The notes under the pieces were generated by a model that ran no database searches, was not told where the DNA came from, and saw nothing but the letters and a program-made list of their open reading frames with translations. 64,000 nucleotides of DNA, from NCBI GenBank assembly GCA_945890865.1, contig CAMDDB010000002.1, positions 198,019-262,018 on the forward strand. The letters run 5' to 3'. This DNA is from Flavobacterium psychrophilum (GTDB taxonomy: Bacteria > Bacteroidota > Bacteroidia > Flavobacteriales > Flavobacteriaceae). The position numbers were made by a program, and so were the translations under genes. Below are positions 27,104-37,214 of this stretch, one piece after another; the stretch's first letter is position 1, and every line of letters begins with the position of its first letter.

Positions 27104-27922
27104 ATGTTTCAGATTGTTTTAGATTTTTTTGAACGAATAGATCCCATATTTGCAGCATTTATAGCAACGACATTTACTTGGGGCCTAACGGCTTTAGGCG
27201 CCTCATTTGTTTTCTTTTTTAAGAAAATGAATCGTGTTGTTCTTGACGGAATGCTCGGTTTTACAGGTGGCGTTATGGTGGCGGCAAGTTTTTGGAGTTT
27301 GTTGGCACCTGCTATCGAAATGACCGAAGGGGAAGGTTTTGTAAAAGTCATTCCAGCCGCCATAGGTTTTTTTTTAGGGGCTATTTTTATTTTCGGACTG
27401 GACAAAGTATTACCACACTTACATATTAATTTTAAAGAAACGGAAGGGATAAAATCGCCATGGCAGCGCACCACATTGTTGGTTTTGGCCATTACGTTGC
27501 ATAATATTCCAGAAGGATTAGCCGTTGGCGTTTTGTTTGGAGGCGTAGCAGCGGGAATTCCGGAAGCTTCTATTGCAGGTGCTGTAACTTTGGCTATAGG
27601 GATTGGTATTCAAAATTTTCCAGAAGGAATAGCCGTTTCTATGCCGTTAAGAAGAATGGGAATGAGTCGATGGAAAAGTTTTATGTATGGCCAGTCTTCG
27701 GCACTTGTAGAACCTATTGCGGGAGTTTTAGGAGCAGTAGCAGTAACGTTTTTTACACCCTTATTGCCTTATGCATTAGCTTTTGCCGCTGGAGCGATGA
27801 TTTTTGTGGTAGTAGAAGAAGTGATTCCAGAAACGCAACAAGACAAAAACACAGATATTGCTACCTTGGGATTTATTGGCGGATTTATTGTAATGATGAT
27901 GTTAGATGTAGCCCTTGGTTAA
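27104..27922 (+). CDS. ZIP-family metal transporter (GufA type)
   Basis: A 272-residue inner-membrane carrier with about eight helices that brings Zn2+ or other divalent metals into the cytoplasm. The metal-site helices carry ITLHNIPEGLAVGV and GIGIQNFPEGIAVSMPL, the paired HNxPEG/NxPEG motifs of ZIP proteins, and VVEEVIPE in a later helix. It has no long His-rich loop. Its last 4 bp overlap the end of the convergent Cys-rich FeoB-associated gene. The neighbours concern iron, so iron as a substrate is possible. Confidence 0.93.
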   Translation: MFQIVLDFFERIDPIFAAFIATTFTWGLTALGASFVFFFKKMNRVVLDGMLGFTGGVMVAASFWSLLAPAIEMTEGEGFVKVIPAAIGFFLGAIFIFGLDKVLPHLHINFKETEGIKSPWQRTTLLVLAITLHNIPEGLAVGVLFGGVAAGIPEASIAGAVTLAIGIGIQNFPEGIAVSMPLRRMGMSRWKSFMYGQSSALVEPIAGVLGAVAVTFFTPLLPYALAFAAGAMIFVVVEEVIPETQQDKNTDIATLGFIGGFIVMMMLDVALG

Positions 27923-28047
27923 TGGCAAGCACAATCATCACCGCAGGGTTTTGATTTCTTAACCCGTTTTTTCCAAAAGAATTTTTTTATTAAAAATCCT
28001 ACAGCAATGGCGAGTGAAATGTAGACTAATAGTTGTTGTATATCCAT
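27919..28047 (-). CDS. FeoB-associated Cys-rich membrane protein (42 residues)
   Basis: A 42-residue peptide starting MDIQQLLVYISLAIAVGFLI: one membrane helix, a strongly basic stretch (KKFFWKKRVKKSK) and a Cys-rich tail CGDDCACH. This build is that of the FeoB-associated Cys-rich membrane proteins (FeoC-like place) of Bacteroidota. It was found by reading the minus strand after the TonB receptor gene. It lies 66 bp downstream of that receptor and thus at the end of the leftward feoA-feoB-receptor run. Its 3' end overlaps the ZIP gene by 4 bp. A role in iron handling by FeoB is inferred from family and context. Confidence 0.8.
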   Translation of the reverse strand: MDIQQLLVYISLAIAVGFLIKKFFWKKRVKKSKPCGDDCACH

Positions 28048-28112
28048 AATGCAAAAATAGGGAAAGCATTCGTATTGCAATTGCTTTTGTAGTAATTTCG
28101 AGTTTTTTACAA

Positions 28113-30338
28113 TTAAAATTTTGCGGCTAAACCAATTGAAGCACTAAAAGGCATTCCAGGTCTCAACCCTGCAGGAACTCTCGAAACCAAATAAGTTGTA
28201 TCAAAAAGATTAGTAATAGTTCCTGAAATGCTGAAATGCTTATTGAATTTATATTTTGATCCAAAATCCACTACAGTGTTACTTGGCACCGAGTTTTCGT
28301 TAGAAATGGAACCTTGACCAGCAACTGTTCTAAATTTTCCATTACATCTTGCCCCTAAAATCAATTCGAATTTTTCGTTTTCTAAAGCAATTGAGCCGTT
28401 AAATTGGTGTTTAGAAATGTAAGGAATTTCATCGCCTTTTTCAATGGCGCCCCATGCGCCGTCTGTACTAGAAAATTCATTGGCAAATTCGGTATCGGTT
28501 AATGTATATCCAAAGGACAGCGGGAGTTTATATTTACTATTCTCATTCAAAAGCTGATAGTTTATAAGTAGTTCAATTCCTTTAACATAGGCCGCCCCCG
28601 CATTGAATTGGTCTAAAGTTCCCGAGCCACCACTTGCGGCTAAATCGCTTCCTAATAAATTGGAATAATCATTAAAATAACTGATCATCTCTCCTGATAA
28701 TTTATTGTATTTGAAACGCAGGCCAAGTTCATAATTTATGCTTTTTTCTGCTCTTGTTCCGGGCGTGTTTGTTGGAGGAGCAAATCCTTTATGAACGCCA
28801 CCAAAAAAGGAAACACTTTTGTTTATTTTGTAGTTTGCGCCTATACCAGGCAACCAAACTTTAACATGATTATTGGTTTCAATTAAGTTGGTGCCCAGTC
28901 TTGTTACATCATTAATCCCAAAGTTTTCGTTACGTAAATCGATGGTTTCAAAACGGATACCAGGTGTAATGGTTAACTGCTTGTATTTTATTTTATACAT
29001 TGTATGGGCAGCCAACGCTTCTGCATAAGCAATTCGATTATCCTGTGAGCCAGGAGTTCCAGATGAGGTCAATACCATTGAACCATTAAGCATGGCATAG
29101 CCATCATTCCATTGAAAACGATCTTCACTGTCTTTGTGATAACGTATACTAATTTCTAAGTCATGGTATACCTCCCCAGTTAAAAAATGAAAATCTATTT
29201 TAGTTTGAATACCTTGCGCCAAATAATTTCTATTGTTTGCCCTTACTCTCAAAGCATTGTTTGGGGAGTTTTGTGCACCAGTTAGGAAGTCAAATGCTAC
29301 CGCATTTGTAGTTGGATCTTTTAGAATGGCATCAATTGAATAGGTCGTTCCTCCAATTCTCACATCATTCAATTTATACCAATTTCTACTAAATTTATTG
29401 CGATATGCCGTGGTAGTAATACTAAAATAGTCGCTGGTTTTTAAGGTATGTGTTACCGAAAATTGCTTATTTTTTATTGTTATGTTATCTTTTTCTGAGC
29501 CTGCATAACGCATAAAAGGCGAACGGTTGAAATCTTCTTGAGATAGTCCAAGGTAGGTTTCGTTGGCATCTTCTTCTGCATAGACCCATTTAAAATCTAT
29601 CGCATGGTGTATTTTATGGGTTGGTTTGGATTGAATTCTAAATTTTGCCATTACATCTTTTTTATCAAAACCCGTATTGGCACCACTAGGCAAGTTTTTA
29701 AATCCATCCGAATTATAGTTTAAAAATTGAACAACGGCCCCTGTGGTTTCATTGGAAATTCCCACATTTGCCACAGTACGACTCGTATTAAAACTTCCGT
29801 AGTCAGTTAAAAAACCAGCATTAAATTTTGTTGGAATTGGAAGGGAAACAAAGTTAATTGTTCCACCCGTAGTAAAAGGACCATATTGAATTTGGCTACT
29901 ACCCTTTAATATTTCAACAGCATTCATTCGGGCAACCGATGGAAAATAATAGGCAGCAGGCGCACTGTAGGGCGCAGGCGCAATTAATATATTGTCTTCC
30001 ATTAGCGTTATTTTGGCGCTTCGGTCAGGCGAAGTTCCTCTCAAGCTAATATTTGGTCTCAATCCAAAACCATCTTCTTCATAAACAGACACTCCAGTGA
30101 CGGTTCGCAGCACCCTGTTGATGTCGGTATAGTTAAATTTTTGTAAATCGCCCGCCGAAATGTATGATGCAGATCCAGTTTTATTACTTGCTTCAAACTT
30201 ACTTCCAATAATTTGAGTGCCAGAAATAACAACTTCTTTCAATTTGTTTATAGAATCTTTTTTGGTCTCTTTTTTTGGATTTTGGGAATACACAATACTG
30301 GAAAACAAGAACACGAATGCAACAATTGGGTAATTCAT
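28113..30338 (-). CDS. TonB-dependent outer-membrane receptor, FecA-like
   Basis: A 741-residue outer-membrane receptor. A signal peptide (ending near IVYSQN) is followed by a plug domain with SGTQIIGSKFEASNKTG, RGTSPDRSAKITLMEDNI and the FecA-type segment APAPYSAPAAYYFP, then VEILKGSSQIQYGPFTTGGTINFV. The beta-barrel ends in an aromatic residue (SIGLAAKF). FecA relatives take up ferric citrate or similar chelates using TonB-ExbBD energy. No fecR/fecI pair is adjacent, so regulation is not of the E. coli fec type. It lies between feoB and the Cys-rich peptide gene, suggesting a joint iron-uptake unit. The exact ligand is not known. Confidence 0.9.
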   Translation of the reverse strand: MNYPIVAFVFLFSSIVYSQNPKKETKKDSINKLKEVVISGTQIIGSKFEASNKTGSASYISAGDLQKFNYTDINRVLRTVTGVSVYEEDGFGLRPNISLRGTSPDRSAKITLMEDNILIAPAPYSAPAAYYFPSVARMNAVEILKGSSQIQYGPFTTGGTINFVSLPIPTKFNAGFLTDYGSFNTSRTVANVGISNETTGAVVQFLNYNSDGFKNLPSGANTGFDKKDVMAKFRIQSKPTHKIHHAIDFKWVYAEEDANETYLGLSQEDFNRSPFMRYAGSEKDNITIKNKQFSVTHTLKTSDYFSITTTAYRNKFSRNWYKLNDVRIGGTTYSIDAILKDPTTNAVAFDFLTGAQNSPNNALRVRANNRNYLAQGIQTKIDFHFLTGEVYHDLEISIRYHKDSEDRFQWNDGYAMLNGSMVLTSSGTPGSQDNRIAYAEALAAHTMYKIKYKQLTITPGIRFETIDLRNENFGINDVTRLGTNLIETNNHVKVWLPGIGANYKINKSVSFFGGVHKGFAPPTNTPGTRAEKSINYELGLRFKYNKLSGEMISYFNDYSNLLGSDLAASGGSGTLDQFNAGAAYVKGIELLINYQLLNENSKYKLPLSFGYTLTDTEFANEFSSTDGAWGAIEKGDEIPYISKHQFNGSIALENEKFELILGARCNGKFRTVAGQGSISNENSVPSNTVVDFGSKYKFNKHFSISGTITNLFDTTYLVSRVPAGLRPGMPFSASIGLAAKF

Positions 30339-30580
30339 TTTTATTTAGATTAATTCTACATAGCAAAATTAACTAGTAATATTTATTTAGACAAATTATA
30401 AATAAAAAAATTTCATACAGAAATGACGAATTATTTATTGCGACAATTTTTAAGTAAAAAAGAGATGTTTTTATATTTTTAAGTTTAAAAACATGAAAAT
30501 ATTTTAAAATAAAATGAAAATCATTACATAATTAATTTTACATAAAAGTTTTTTGAATTTAGAATCAAAAATTTTCTAAA

Positions 30581-32689
30581 TTAGGAAAGAATTTGGTAGG
30601 CAATTAATGCGACAATATAGGCAAACCCACTCATGAAAACTAACTGAATTATTGGCCATTTCCATGAGTTGGTTTCTTTTTTTACAATAGCTAAAGTAGA
30701 GATACATTGCATAGCAAAGGCATAAAAAAGCATTAAGGAAATTCCGGTTGCAAAATTAAATACTTTTTCTCCGGTTACGGGGTGTACTTCAGCTGCCATT
30801 CTGTTTTTTATGGTGGTTTCTTCTGTACTATGGCTGCCCACACTATAAATAGTTGCTAGTGTACCTACAAAAACTTCACGTGCAGCAAATGAACTCACTA
30901 CTGCTATTCCAATTTTCCAATCATAACCAAGGGGTCTTATGGCGGGTTCTATTGCCTTTCCCATGTAACCTATGTATGAATTTTCTAATTTATAAGCATT
31001 TACTTTATCTTCAAGCTGTGTTGCGTTGAGTGAGATGTTCTTTGACTGAAATTCTTGAATAACATTTTGTTCGGCATGGTTGAAATCATCACTTAATCCA
31101 TGCGAACCTAAAAACCACAAAACAACAGAAAGTGCTAAAATGATTTTACCCGCTCCAGTTACAAAAGAACGGGTTTTTTCCAAGACATTAATGCCGACAT
31201 TTTTGAACATTGGAATTTTATAACTGGGCATTTCAACGACAAAATAGGATTTACAATTTAATTTTAAATATAGGTTAAGCAAATAGGACGAAAATATGGC
31301 CATACCAAAACCTAACAAATACAATCCCATTAACGTTAATCCTTGTAAACTTAGGAACCCCAATACCCTTTCTTCGGGGATAATTAAGGAAATTAAAATC
31401 GCATAAACCGGTAATCGAGCAGAACAGGTTGTAAAAGGCGTTACTAAAATGGTTATGAGTCGTTCTTTCCAATTTTCAATATTTCTGGCACTCATTATGG
31501 CCGGAATGGCACAGGCCGTTCCCGAAATTAATGGGACTATACTTTTTCCAGACAAACCAAAATTGCGCATGATTTTGTCCATTAAAAACACCACCCGACT
31601 CATGTAGCCGCTTTCTTCTAAAACAGAAATGAAAAAAAATAAAAAGGCAATTTGAGGAATGAAAATTAAAATACCCCCTATACCGGGAATGATTCCTTCG
31701 CTGATCAAATTGGTAAATTCTCCCGCCGGAAGTTGTTGTTTAGCAATCGAGCTAAAATTAGCAAATGTGGTATCAATAAAGTCCATAGGAATGCTACTCC
31801 AATCAAACAAAAATTGAAAAATAACCAGTAATATTCCAAAGAAAATGAAATAGCCAAAAAATTTATGGGTGAGCACACGATCAATTTTTTCACGAAAATC
31901 GGTTGCCTTGGAGCGATCAATGATTTGTCCTTTTTTTAGCGTGTCGTTGATAAATTGATAGCGCTTTATCGTTTCTTTTTGTTGTAATTTTTTTAAATCG
32001 GCATGTGACTTAGTAAACGAACTTTTTACCTCATTCCGTTCTAAATTTAAGAAATTAACATCTTGAGTAATAACCAGCCAGAGCTTGTATAGCAATTGAT
32101 TTGGGAAAGCTCTTCTTAAATTATCAAAATAATCTGGATCAATTGAAGAAGCATTTAAACAGGGCTCGGTAGACAGCTCTTTGTAGTTTAAGATCAATGT
32201 TTTTAATTGCTCAATGCCTGTTTTTTTTCTCGAACTTACTAATGCAATTTTAGTTTTCAGTTCTTGTTCTAGGGTTGCAATATGTAATTCAATCCCTTTT
32301 AATTGCATCCGATCGGCCATATTGATTACTAAAATGGCTGGAATTTCTAAGTCTTTTATTTGGGTAAAAAGCAACAAATTTCGTTTCAAATTTTCCACTT
32401 CTGTTACAACTACAGCCACATCCGGAAAATCCTCATCGTTTTTATTGAGCAGTAACTCAATCACCACGTTCTCATCAATGGAACTTGCATTTAAACTATA
32501 CGTCCCGGGTAAATCGATGATTTTTGCTTTAACCGATTCGGTCAATTTGCAAATTCCTTGTTTTTTTTCTACGGTAATTCCGGGATAATTTCCAACTTGC
32601 TGATTTAACCCTGTGAGGTCATTGAAAACAGAAGTTTTACCCACATTTGGGTTCCCAATTAATGCGACTTTTATAGGGTTAGCATTCAT
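30581..32689 (-). CDS. feoB: ferrous iron transport protein B
   Basis: FeoB, 702 residues, the Fe2+ transporter of the inner membrane. The cytoplasmic G domain at the N-terminus has G1 GNPNVGKTS, G3 DLPGTYSL and a G4-type NMAD, with a GDI-like helical part up to about residue 270. The membrane domain has the two Gate/FeoB_C regions with conserved cysteines in ISGTACAIPAIMSAR and FTTCSARLPVY. It starts 1 bp after the feoA stop. A 242-bp AT-rich gap then separates it from the FecA-like receptor gene; I see no gene in that gap. Confidence 0.97.
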   Translation of the reverse strand: MNANPIKVALIGNPNVGKTSVFNDLTGLNQQVGNYPGITVEKKQGICKLTESVKAKIIDLPGTYSLNASSIDENVVIELLLNKNDEDFPDVAVVVTEVENLKRNLLLFTQIKDLEIPAILVINMADRMQLKGIELHIATLEQELKTKIALVSSRKKTGIEQLKTLILNYKELSTEPCLNASSIDPDYFDNLRRAFPNQLLYKLWLVITQDVNFLNLERNEVKSSFTKSHADLKKLQQKETIKRYQFINDTLKKGQIIDRSKATDFREKIDRVLTHKFFGYFIFFGILLVIFQFLFDWSSIPMDFIDTTFANFSSIAKQQLPAGEFTNLISEGIIPGIGGILIFIPQIAFLFFFISVLEESGYMSRVVFLMDKIMRNFGLSGKSIVPLISGTACAIPAIMSARNIENWKERLITILVTPFTTCSARLPVYAILISLIIPEERVLGFLSLQGLTLMGLYLLGFGMAIFSSYLLNLYLKLNCKSYFVVEMPSYKIPMFKNVGINVLEKTRSFVTGAGKIILALSVVLWFLGSHGLSDDFNHAEQNVIQEFQSKNISLNATQLEDKVNAYKLENSYIGYMGKAIEPAIRPLGYDWKIGIAVVSSFAAREVFVGTLATIYSVGSHSTEETTIKNRMAAEVHPVTGEKVFNFATGISLMLFYAFAMQCISTLAIVKKETNSWKWPIIQLVFMSGFAYIVALIAYQILS

Positions 32690-32690
32690 T

Positions 32691-32921
32691 TTATTTTACT
32701 TTTTGAATGCTTATTTCTTTGGCCGTTTCCAAACGAATGGCCACATGTGAATCGTTGACATTGAAATATAATGGATCGCCAAAAGGCGCTATTTGAAGCA
32801 ATGTAATCGCATTGCCAGGCAAACATCCCATCTCTAAAAGTTTTAGCGGGATTTCGTCTAAATTAACAGCAGTAATTGTGGCTGTTTCACCTATTAGAAG
32901 GGTTGACGAGTTGGGGTCCAT
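32691..32921 (-). CDS. feoA: ferrous iron transport protein A
   Basis: FeoA, 76 residues, is a small SH3-like cytoplasmic protein needed for FeoB function. The sequence around LKLLEMGCLPGNAITLLQIAPFGDPLYFNV matches the family core. The ATG at 32919-32921 (MDPNSSTLLIGE) is chosen; a TTG six codons upstream would also keep the frame. It is the first gene of the feoAB unit. A minus-strand TACTTTTG at 32948-32955 is a possible -7 box, but no -33 TTG lies at a good distance. Confidence 0.93.
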   Translation of the reverse strand: MDPNSSTLLIGETATITAVNLDEIPLKLLEMGCLPGNAITLLQIAPFGDPLYFNVNDSHVAIRLETAKEISIQKVK

Positions 32922-32947
32922 TTTCTTATTTAGATTCAATTAAAATA

Positions 32948-32955
32948 CAAAAGTA
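32948..32955 (-). promoter_or_regulatory. possible -7 element for feoAB
   Basis: The minus strand reads TACTTTTG, matching TAnnTTTG, 26 bp before the feoA ATG. The -33 partner is not convincing, and no Fur box could be named with confidence. Confidence 0.35.
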
Positions 32956-33000
32956 AAAATTAAAACCCAAGGATGCCTGATAAAAATCATTTTATATAGA

Positions 33001-33699
33001 TTATTTTTGATTTTCTACCAGCCACTCAATGTCTTCTAGTAATTGGGTCATGTTTTTGGTTTTGGAATCCGAAGTGGGTTGGTCTAAATTTGTACCGTCA
33101 TAAAACCCTCGGATGCGTTTATTTTTATCTACCAAAATAAAATTTTCGGTATGAACCATATCAAAATATTCTTCGGGTTTTCCAGTTTTAACAGCTAAGT
33201 ACGATTTTCGAGCTAAAGAATAGATGTCTTTTTTATCTCCAGTTACCATATTCCATTTGGCATCATCAACTCCTTTTTTTAGGGCATATTTTTTCAATAC
33301 TTGCGGGGTGTCAATATCCGGTGTTACCGAAAATGACAATAATTTTACATTAGGATAGTGTTTCAGCTGTTTTTGGAGCCACACCATGTTGTTGGTCATT
33401 TTTGGACAAATCGTTGGGCAAGTGGTAAAAAAGAAATCGGCAACATAGATGATGTTTTCATAATCTTTTTGGGTAATAATGTTCCCATTTTGATTGGTAA
33501 AACGAAAGTCACTTACTTTATGATCGGTTCCAATATGTTGAATAGTAGAATCAACTAATTCTGGATTTACATCTCTTGGCGCATAAATAGGCAACATTTT
33601 TTTTGGTTTTTGTAACATGTAAATACCAACAAATATGACACTAGAAAGAGCGAGAAAGAGCACTATGAATTTTTTGTAGGGTTTTAAAATTGATAACAT
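33001..33699 (-). CDS. SCO1/SenC-family copper chaperone
   Basis: A 232-residue membrane-anchored thioredoxin-fold protein. One N-terminal helix (about residues 10-30) is followed by the copper-binding CPTICPK (CxxxC) and the distal His in FDMVHTENFILVDK. SCO proteins deliver copper to the CuA site of cytochrome c oxidase or act as thiol reductants. It lies 62 bp upstream of feoA on the same strand. No oxidase gene is adjacent here, so the partner cannot be read from context. Confidence 0.92.
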   Translation of the reverse strand: MLSILKPYKKFIVLFLALSSVIFVGIYMLQKPKKMLPIYAPRDVNPELVDSTIQHIGTDHKVSDFRFTNQNGNIITQKDYENIIYVADFFFTTCPTICPKMTNNMVWLQKQLKHYPNVKLLSFSVTPDIDTPQVLKKYALKKGVDDAKWNMVTGDKKDIYSLARKSYLAVKTGKPEEYFDMVHTENFILVDKNKRIRGFYDGTNLDQPTSDSKTKNMTQLLEDIEWLVENQK

Positions 33700-33785
33700 T
33701 ATTTTTTTTTGTAAAATTAATCATAAATAATTTTGTAACCCCTATTACACGAATGTTAAAGTTATTTCAAGTTGATTTTCTTTGT

Positions 33786-33793
33786 TATATTTG
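33786..33793 (+). promoter_or_regulatory. possible -7 element of the T9SS propeller protein gene
   Basis: TATATTTG fits the TAnnTTTG consensus and lies 28 bp before the start codon. The -33 region has no TTG at 17-23 bp, so it is a partial match only. Confidence 0.4.
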
Positions 33794-33821
33794 TGAATAT
33801 TTGCTTTAATTCTATTAAATA

Positions 33822-36800
33822 ATGATAAAAAATTACTTGATGGTTAGTTTATTGTGTTCCTTTTTAGGATTTTCACAATTTAATTCCTCTGCTCCATGGA
33901 TGCCGAACTCCCTTTCATCTCCACGTGAAAAAACGATAGACGAATTAGTAACTCATTTCAATCAATATTGGTCTACGCGAGATAAAAACACCAGGGGTTC
34001 GGGCTACAAGCCTTTTATGCGCTGGGAATACCATTGGAGAAATTATACAAATCCTCAAGGATATATTAATTCATCATCAGATTTTTGGGCCGCTTGGCGC
34101 GAAAAAAAACAAGCACAATTAAATAGAAATTCCCAATCGCTGCCGGTGAGCAATTGGCAACCCATAGGACCCTTTACTCATACCAATACAGGCTCATGGT
34201 CTTCGGGTCAAGGAAGGGTTAATTGTGTTCATGTCGATCCATCAAATCCCAACACAGTTTATCTTGGCGCTCCAGCTGGAGGCATATGGAAATCAACAAA
34301 CAATGGAACAACATGGACCCCTCTGACAGATCAGTTGCCACAAATAGGAGTGTCTGGAATTGCAGTGGATTATTCTAATTCCAATGTAATTTATATTGCC
34401 ACAGGCGATAAAGATGCTGGGGATTCCTATTCGGTAGGAGTATTTAAATCGATTGACGGAGGGAATACTTGGAATCCAACCGGGGTTATGGGGAGTTCAA
34501 ATCCATCAAATGCAGGAGATTTACTCATACATCCAACCAACAATCAAATTTTGTGGTGTACTACAAACAATGGAATTTATAAAACAACGAACGCCGGAAC
34601 CTCATGGATTCAAGTTCAAACGGGTAACTTTTCTCAAGGGACACTTCGATTAAAACCGGGAGACCCAACTACAGTTTATGCCGTTACAAATACTGGTTTT
34701 TATCGTTCATCAGATTCAGGATCTACATTTATTCAAATTACTACAGGATTACCCGAAAGTTCCAGCCGATTATTATTGGATGTAACACCTGCAAACGCAA
34801 ATTATAGTTACATATTAAGTGCACGAAATGATGGTGATATGCAAGGAATTTATCGTTCAACGGATGGTGGAACAACTTGGACTAAAACGTCTTCTAATGA
34901 AACTTCAACAGGAGATGTTTTTGAATCTAGTCAAGCGTGGTATGATCTGGCCTTAGCTGTTTCGCCCACAAATGCCAACGAAATATATACCGGCTGTTTA
35001 AATGTATGGAAGTCTACCGATGGTGGTGTGAGCGTTTCTAAAGTAAACAACTGGAGTTCGCCTGCAGCGCCTTCCTATACCCATGCCGATATTCATTACC
35101 TCGGGTTTCATGGCAACAAATTGTATTGTGGCAGTGATGGGGGCATCTATGTTTCTTCCAACGGAGGAACAAATTTTACCGATTTAACCGCTGGGGTTCA
35201 AATCAGTCAGTTTTATAAAATTGCGGTTTCGAAACAATCTGCTGCCAATATGGTAGGCGGCTTACAAGACAATGGAGGCCATGCCTACAGCGGAGGACAA
35301 TGGAAAAATTATTATGGGGCAGACGGGATGGATACTGCAATACATCCAAACAATCCTAATCAGTATTATGGATTTATTCAATCGGGAGGAAATTTATACA
35401 TCAGCAACAATGCCGGAAATGGTTTAAGCGGTTCTGTTTCTGCCCCAGCGGGATTGATTGGAAATTGGGTGACACCATTGACAATTAATTCAGCTGGAGT
35501 CCTTTTTTCGGGCTACAACAATTTATTTAAATTAGTTGCAGGAGCTTGGGTGCAACAAAACACCACTTCATTGGGAAGCGGAAATATCGAATTGATAAGT
35601 ATTGACCCTTCAAATGACAACATCATGTATGTTGCTAACGGATCCAATTTGTATAAAAGCATAGACTTAGGCGTTACTTTTACCTCTATTTATTTGGCGG
35701 ATACCAGTATTACCTCTATTGAAGTACATTCTACAGACAGCAATAGTGTATATCTAACCACACAAGGGGCCTCAGGCGACGTATTAAAATCAACAAATGG
35801 AGGAATCACATTTACGGATTACTCAACCGGTTTGCCAAATATTGGAAAAAATGTAATTGTACACCAAGGGAGAAATTCCGATAATCCTTTATATCTGGGA
35901 ACCACTTTAGGAGTGTTTTATAGAGATGATACTATGGCTTCTTGGCAGCCGTTTGACACTAATTTACCGAATGTTTCAGTAACCGATTTAGAAATTAATC
36001 TGGAAGACGCAAAGCTAATTGCAGCAACTTATGGGAGAGGAATATGGCAAACAAACATTCCGGTTCAATTGCCCCCTAATGATGTAAAATTTGTAAGTAT
36101 TCAAAATCCAGGAAATAACATCAACTGTGAGGCTACCATAATTCCCCAAGTGCGCGTAAAAAACAACGGAACCAATACGATTACCAATATTTCTATTGAT
36201 TATTCTATTGATGGAATTCCGAGTAATTATCTTTGGAATGGTGTTATTGTATCTAATGAAATTACTACAATTAGTCTTCCTCAAGCTACTTTAACTAGAG
36301 GGATCCATACGTTAAATGTAACCACTACAATTACTAATGACTCCTATTCTGATAACAATACTGGAACAAGCACTTTTTATATTAATGATTCTGGGATTAT
36401 TGGACAAATAAACCCTTTTACTACATCAACGGATGCATTAATATCCTATACTGATGGAGGCACAGGCTCTCAATGGGTTCGCGGGGTTCGATCGGATGCT
36501 TTAACATCATCGGGAAATACCGTTTACACCACAAATTTGGCTCGAAATTATCCAGATAACATTAAGGCCTATTTAGTTTCACAATGTTACAATTTAACCA
36601 ATGTGATTAATCCTCAGATTAGTTTTGCAATGAAATATAAAATTGAAAACAATTGGGATATCATATATGTAGAATACTCGACTAATTTTGGAGCGTCTTG
36701 GACTGTTTTGGGCGAAATGGGCCCTACCTGGTATAACAGCAACAGAACGTCTGAAACTTCGGGTTCGGATTGTTATAATTGCCCAGGAGCGCAATGGACT

Positions 36801-37211
36801 GGAGAAAGCACTACATTAGCCACTTATACCTATCCGTTAAGCGCATTAGGAGCTCCATCAGCAGTCATTTTTAGAATTGTTTTTCATACCGATCAAACCG
36901 TCACAGATTTAGGCGTTAATGTCGATGATTTTGTGATTTTAGGGACATTATCCAATCAAAATTTTGAGCTAAATAATGTATGGGTGTATCCAAATCCTTC
37001 AAATGGCATTTTCAATATCGCATTAGGAACCATTCAACCAACACAAATTGTTGCGTATGACTTAACAGGCAAAATAGTTTACGACAAAAAAGAAATTACC
37101 GTGACTAATTTTGAAACAAAAATTGATCTCTCAAATGTATCACCTGGCATTTATTTTGTCAAAATCTCGAACAACGATCAAATAACAGTAAAACGAATTA
37201 TTAAAGAGTAA
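33822..37211 (+). CDS. large secreted beta-propeller (BNR/VPS10-like) protein with T9SS sorting domain
   Basis: A 1129-residue exported protein. A short signal peptide (MIKNYLMVSLLCSFLGFSQ) is followed by a region of about 90 residues and then many sortilin/BNR-type repeats of the form S-x-D-x-G-x-x-W, for example WKSTNNGTTWTPL, FKSIDGGNTWNPT and YRSTDGGTTWTKT, spanning about residues 150-730. This predicts one or two beta-propellers. CARDB-like and jelly-roll-like regions follow, and the C-terminus is a type A T9SS sorting domain (VWVYPNPSNGIFN, ending VKRIIKE). No hydrolase residues could be assigned. The next gene, an M13 peptidase, starts only 3 bp after the stop, so the two are likely co-expressed. 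Confidence 0.88.
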   Translation: MIKNYLMVSLLCSFLGFSQFNSSAPWMPNSLSSPREKTIDELVTHFNQYWSTRDKNTRGSGYKPFMRWEYHWRNYTNPQGYINSSSDFWAAWREKKQAQLNRNSQSLPVSNWQPIGPFTHTNTGSWSSGQGRVNCVHVDPSNPNTVYLGAPAGGIWKSTNNGTTWTPLTDQLPQIGVSGIAVDYSNSNVIYIATGDKDAGDSYSVGVFKSIDGGNTWNPTGVMGSSNPSNAGDLLIHPTNNQILWCTTNNGIYKTTNAGTSWIQVQTGNFSQGTLRLKPGDPTTVYAVTNTGFYRSSDSGSTFIQITTGLPESSSRLLLDVTPANANYSYILSARNDGDMQGIYRSTDGGTTWTKTSSNETSTGDVFESSQAWYDLALAVSPTNANEIYTGCLNVWKSTDGGVSVSKVNNWSSPAAPSYTHADIHYLGFHGNKLYCGSDGGIYVSSNGGTNFTDLTAGVQISQFYKIAVSKQSAANMVGGLQDNGGHAYSGGQWKNYYGADGMDTAIHPNNPNQYYGFIQSGGNLYISNNAGNGLSGSVSAPAGLIGNWVTPLTINSAGVLFSGYNNLFKLVAGAWVQQNTTSLGSGNIELISIDPSNDNIMYVANGSNLYKSIDLGVTFTSIYLADTSITSIEVHSTDSNSVYLTTQGASGDVLKSTNGGITFTDYSTGLPNIGKNVIVHQGRNSDNPLYLGTTLGVFYRDDTMASWQPFDTNLPNVSVTDLEINLEDAKLIAATYGRGIWQTNIPVQLPPNDVKFVSIQNPGNNINCEATIIPQVRVKNNGTNTITNISIDYSIDGIPSNYLWNGVIVSNEITTISLPQATLTRGIHTLNVTTTITNDSYSDNNTGTSTFYINDSGIIGQINPFTTSTDALISYTDGGTGSQWVRGVRSDALTSSGNTVYTTNLARNYPDNIKAYLVSQCYNLTNVINPQISFAMKYKIENNWDIIYVEYSTNFGASWTVLGEMGPTWYNSNRTSETSGSDCYNCPGAQWTGESTTLATYTYPLSALGAPSAVIFRIVFHTDQTVTDLGVNVDDFVILGTLSNQNFELNNVWVYPNPSNGIFNIALGTIQPTQIVAYDLTGKIVYDKKEITVTNFETKIDLSNVSPGIYFVKISNNDQITVKRIIKE

Positions 37212-37214
37212 CCT

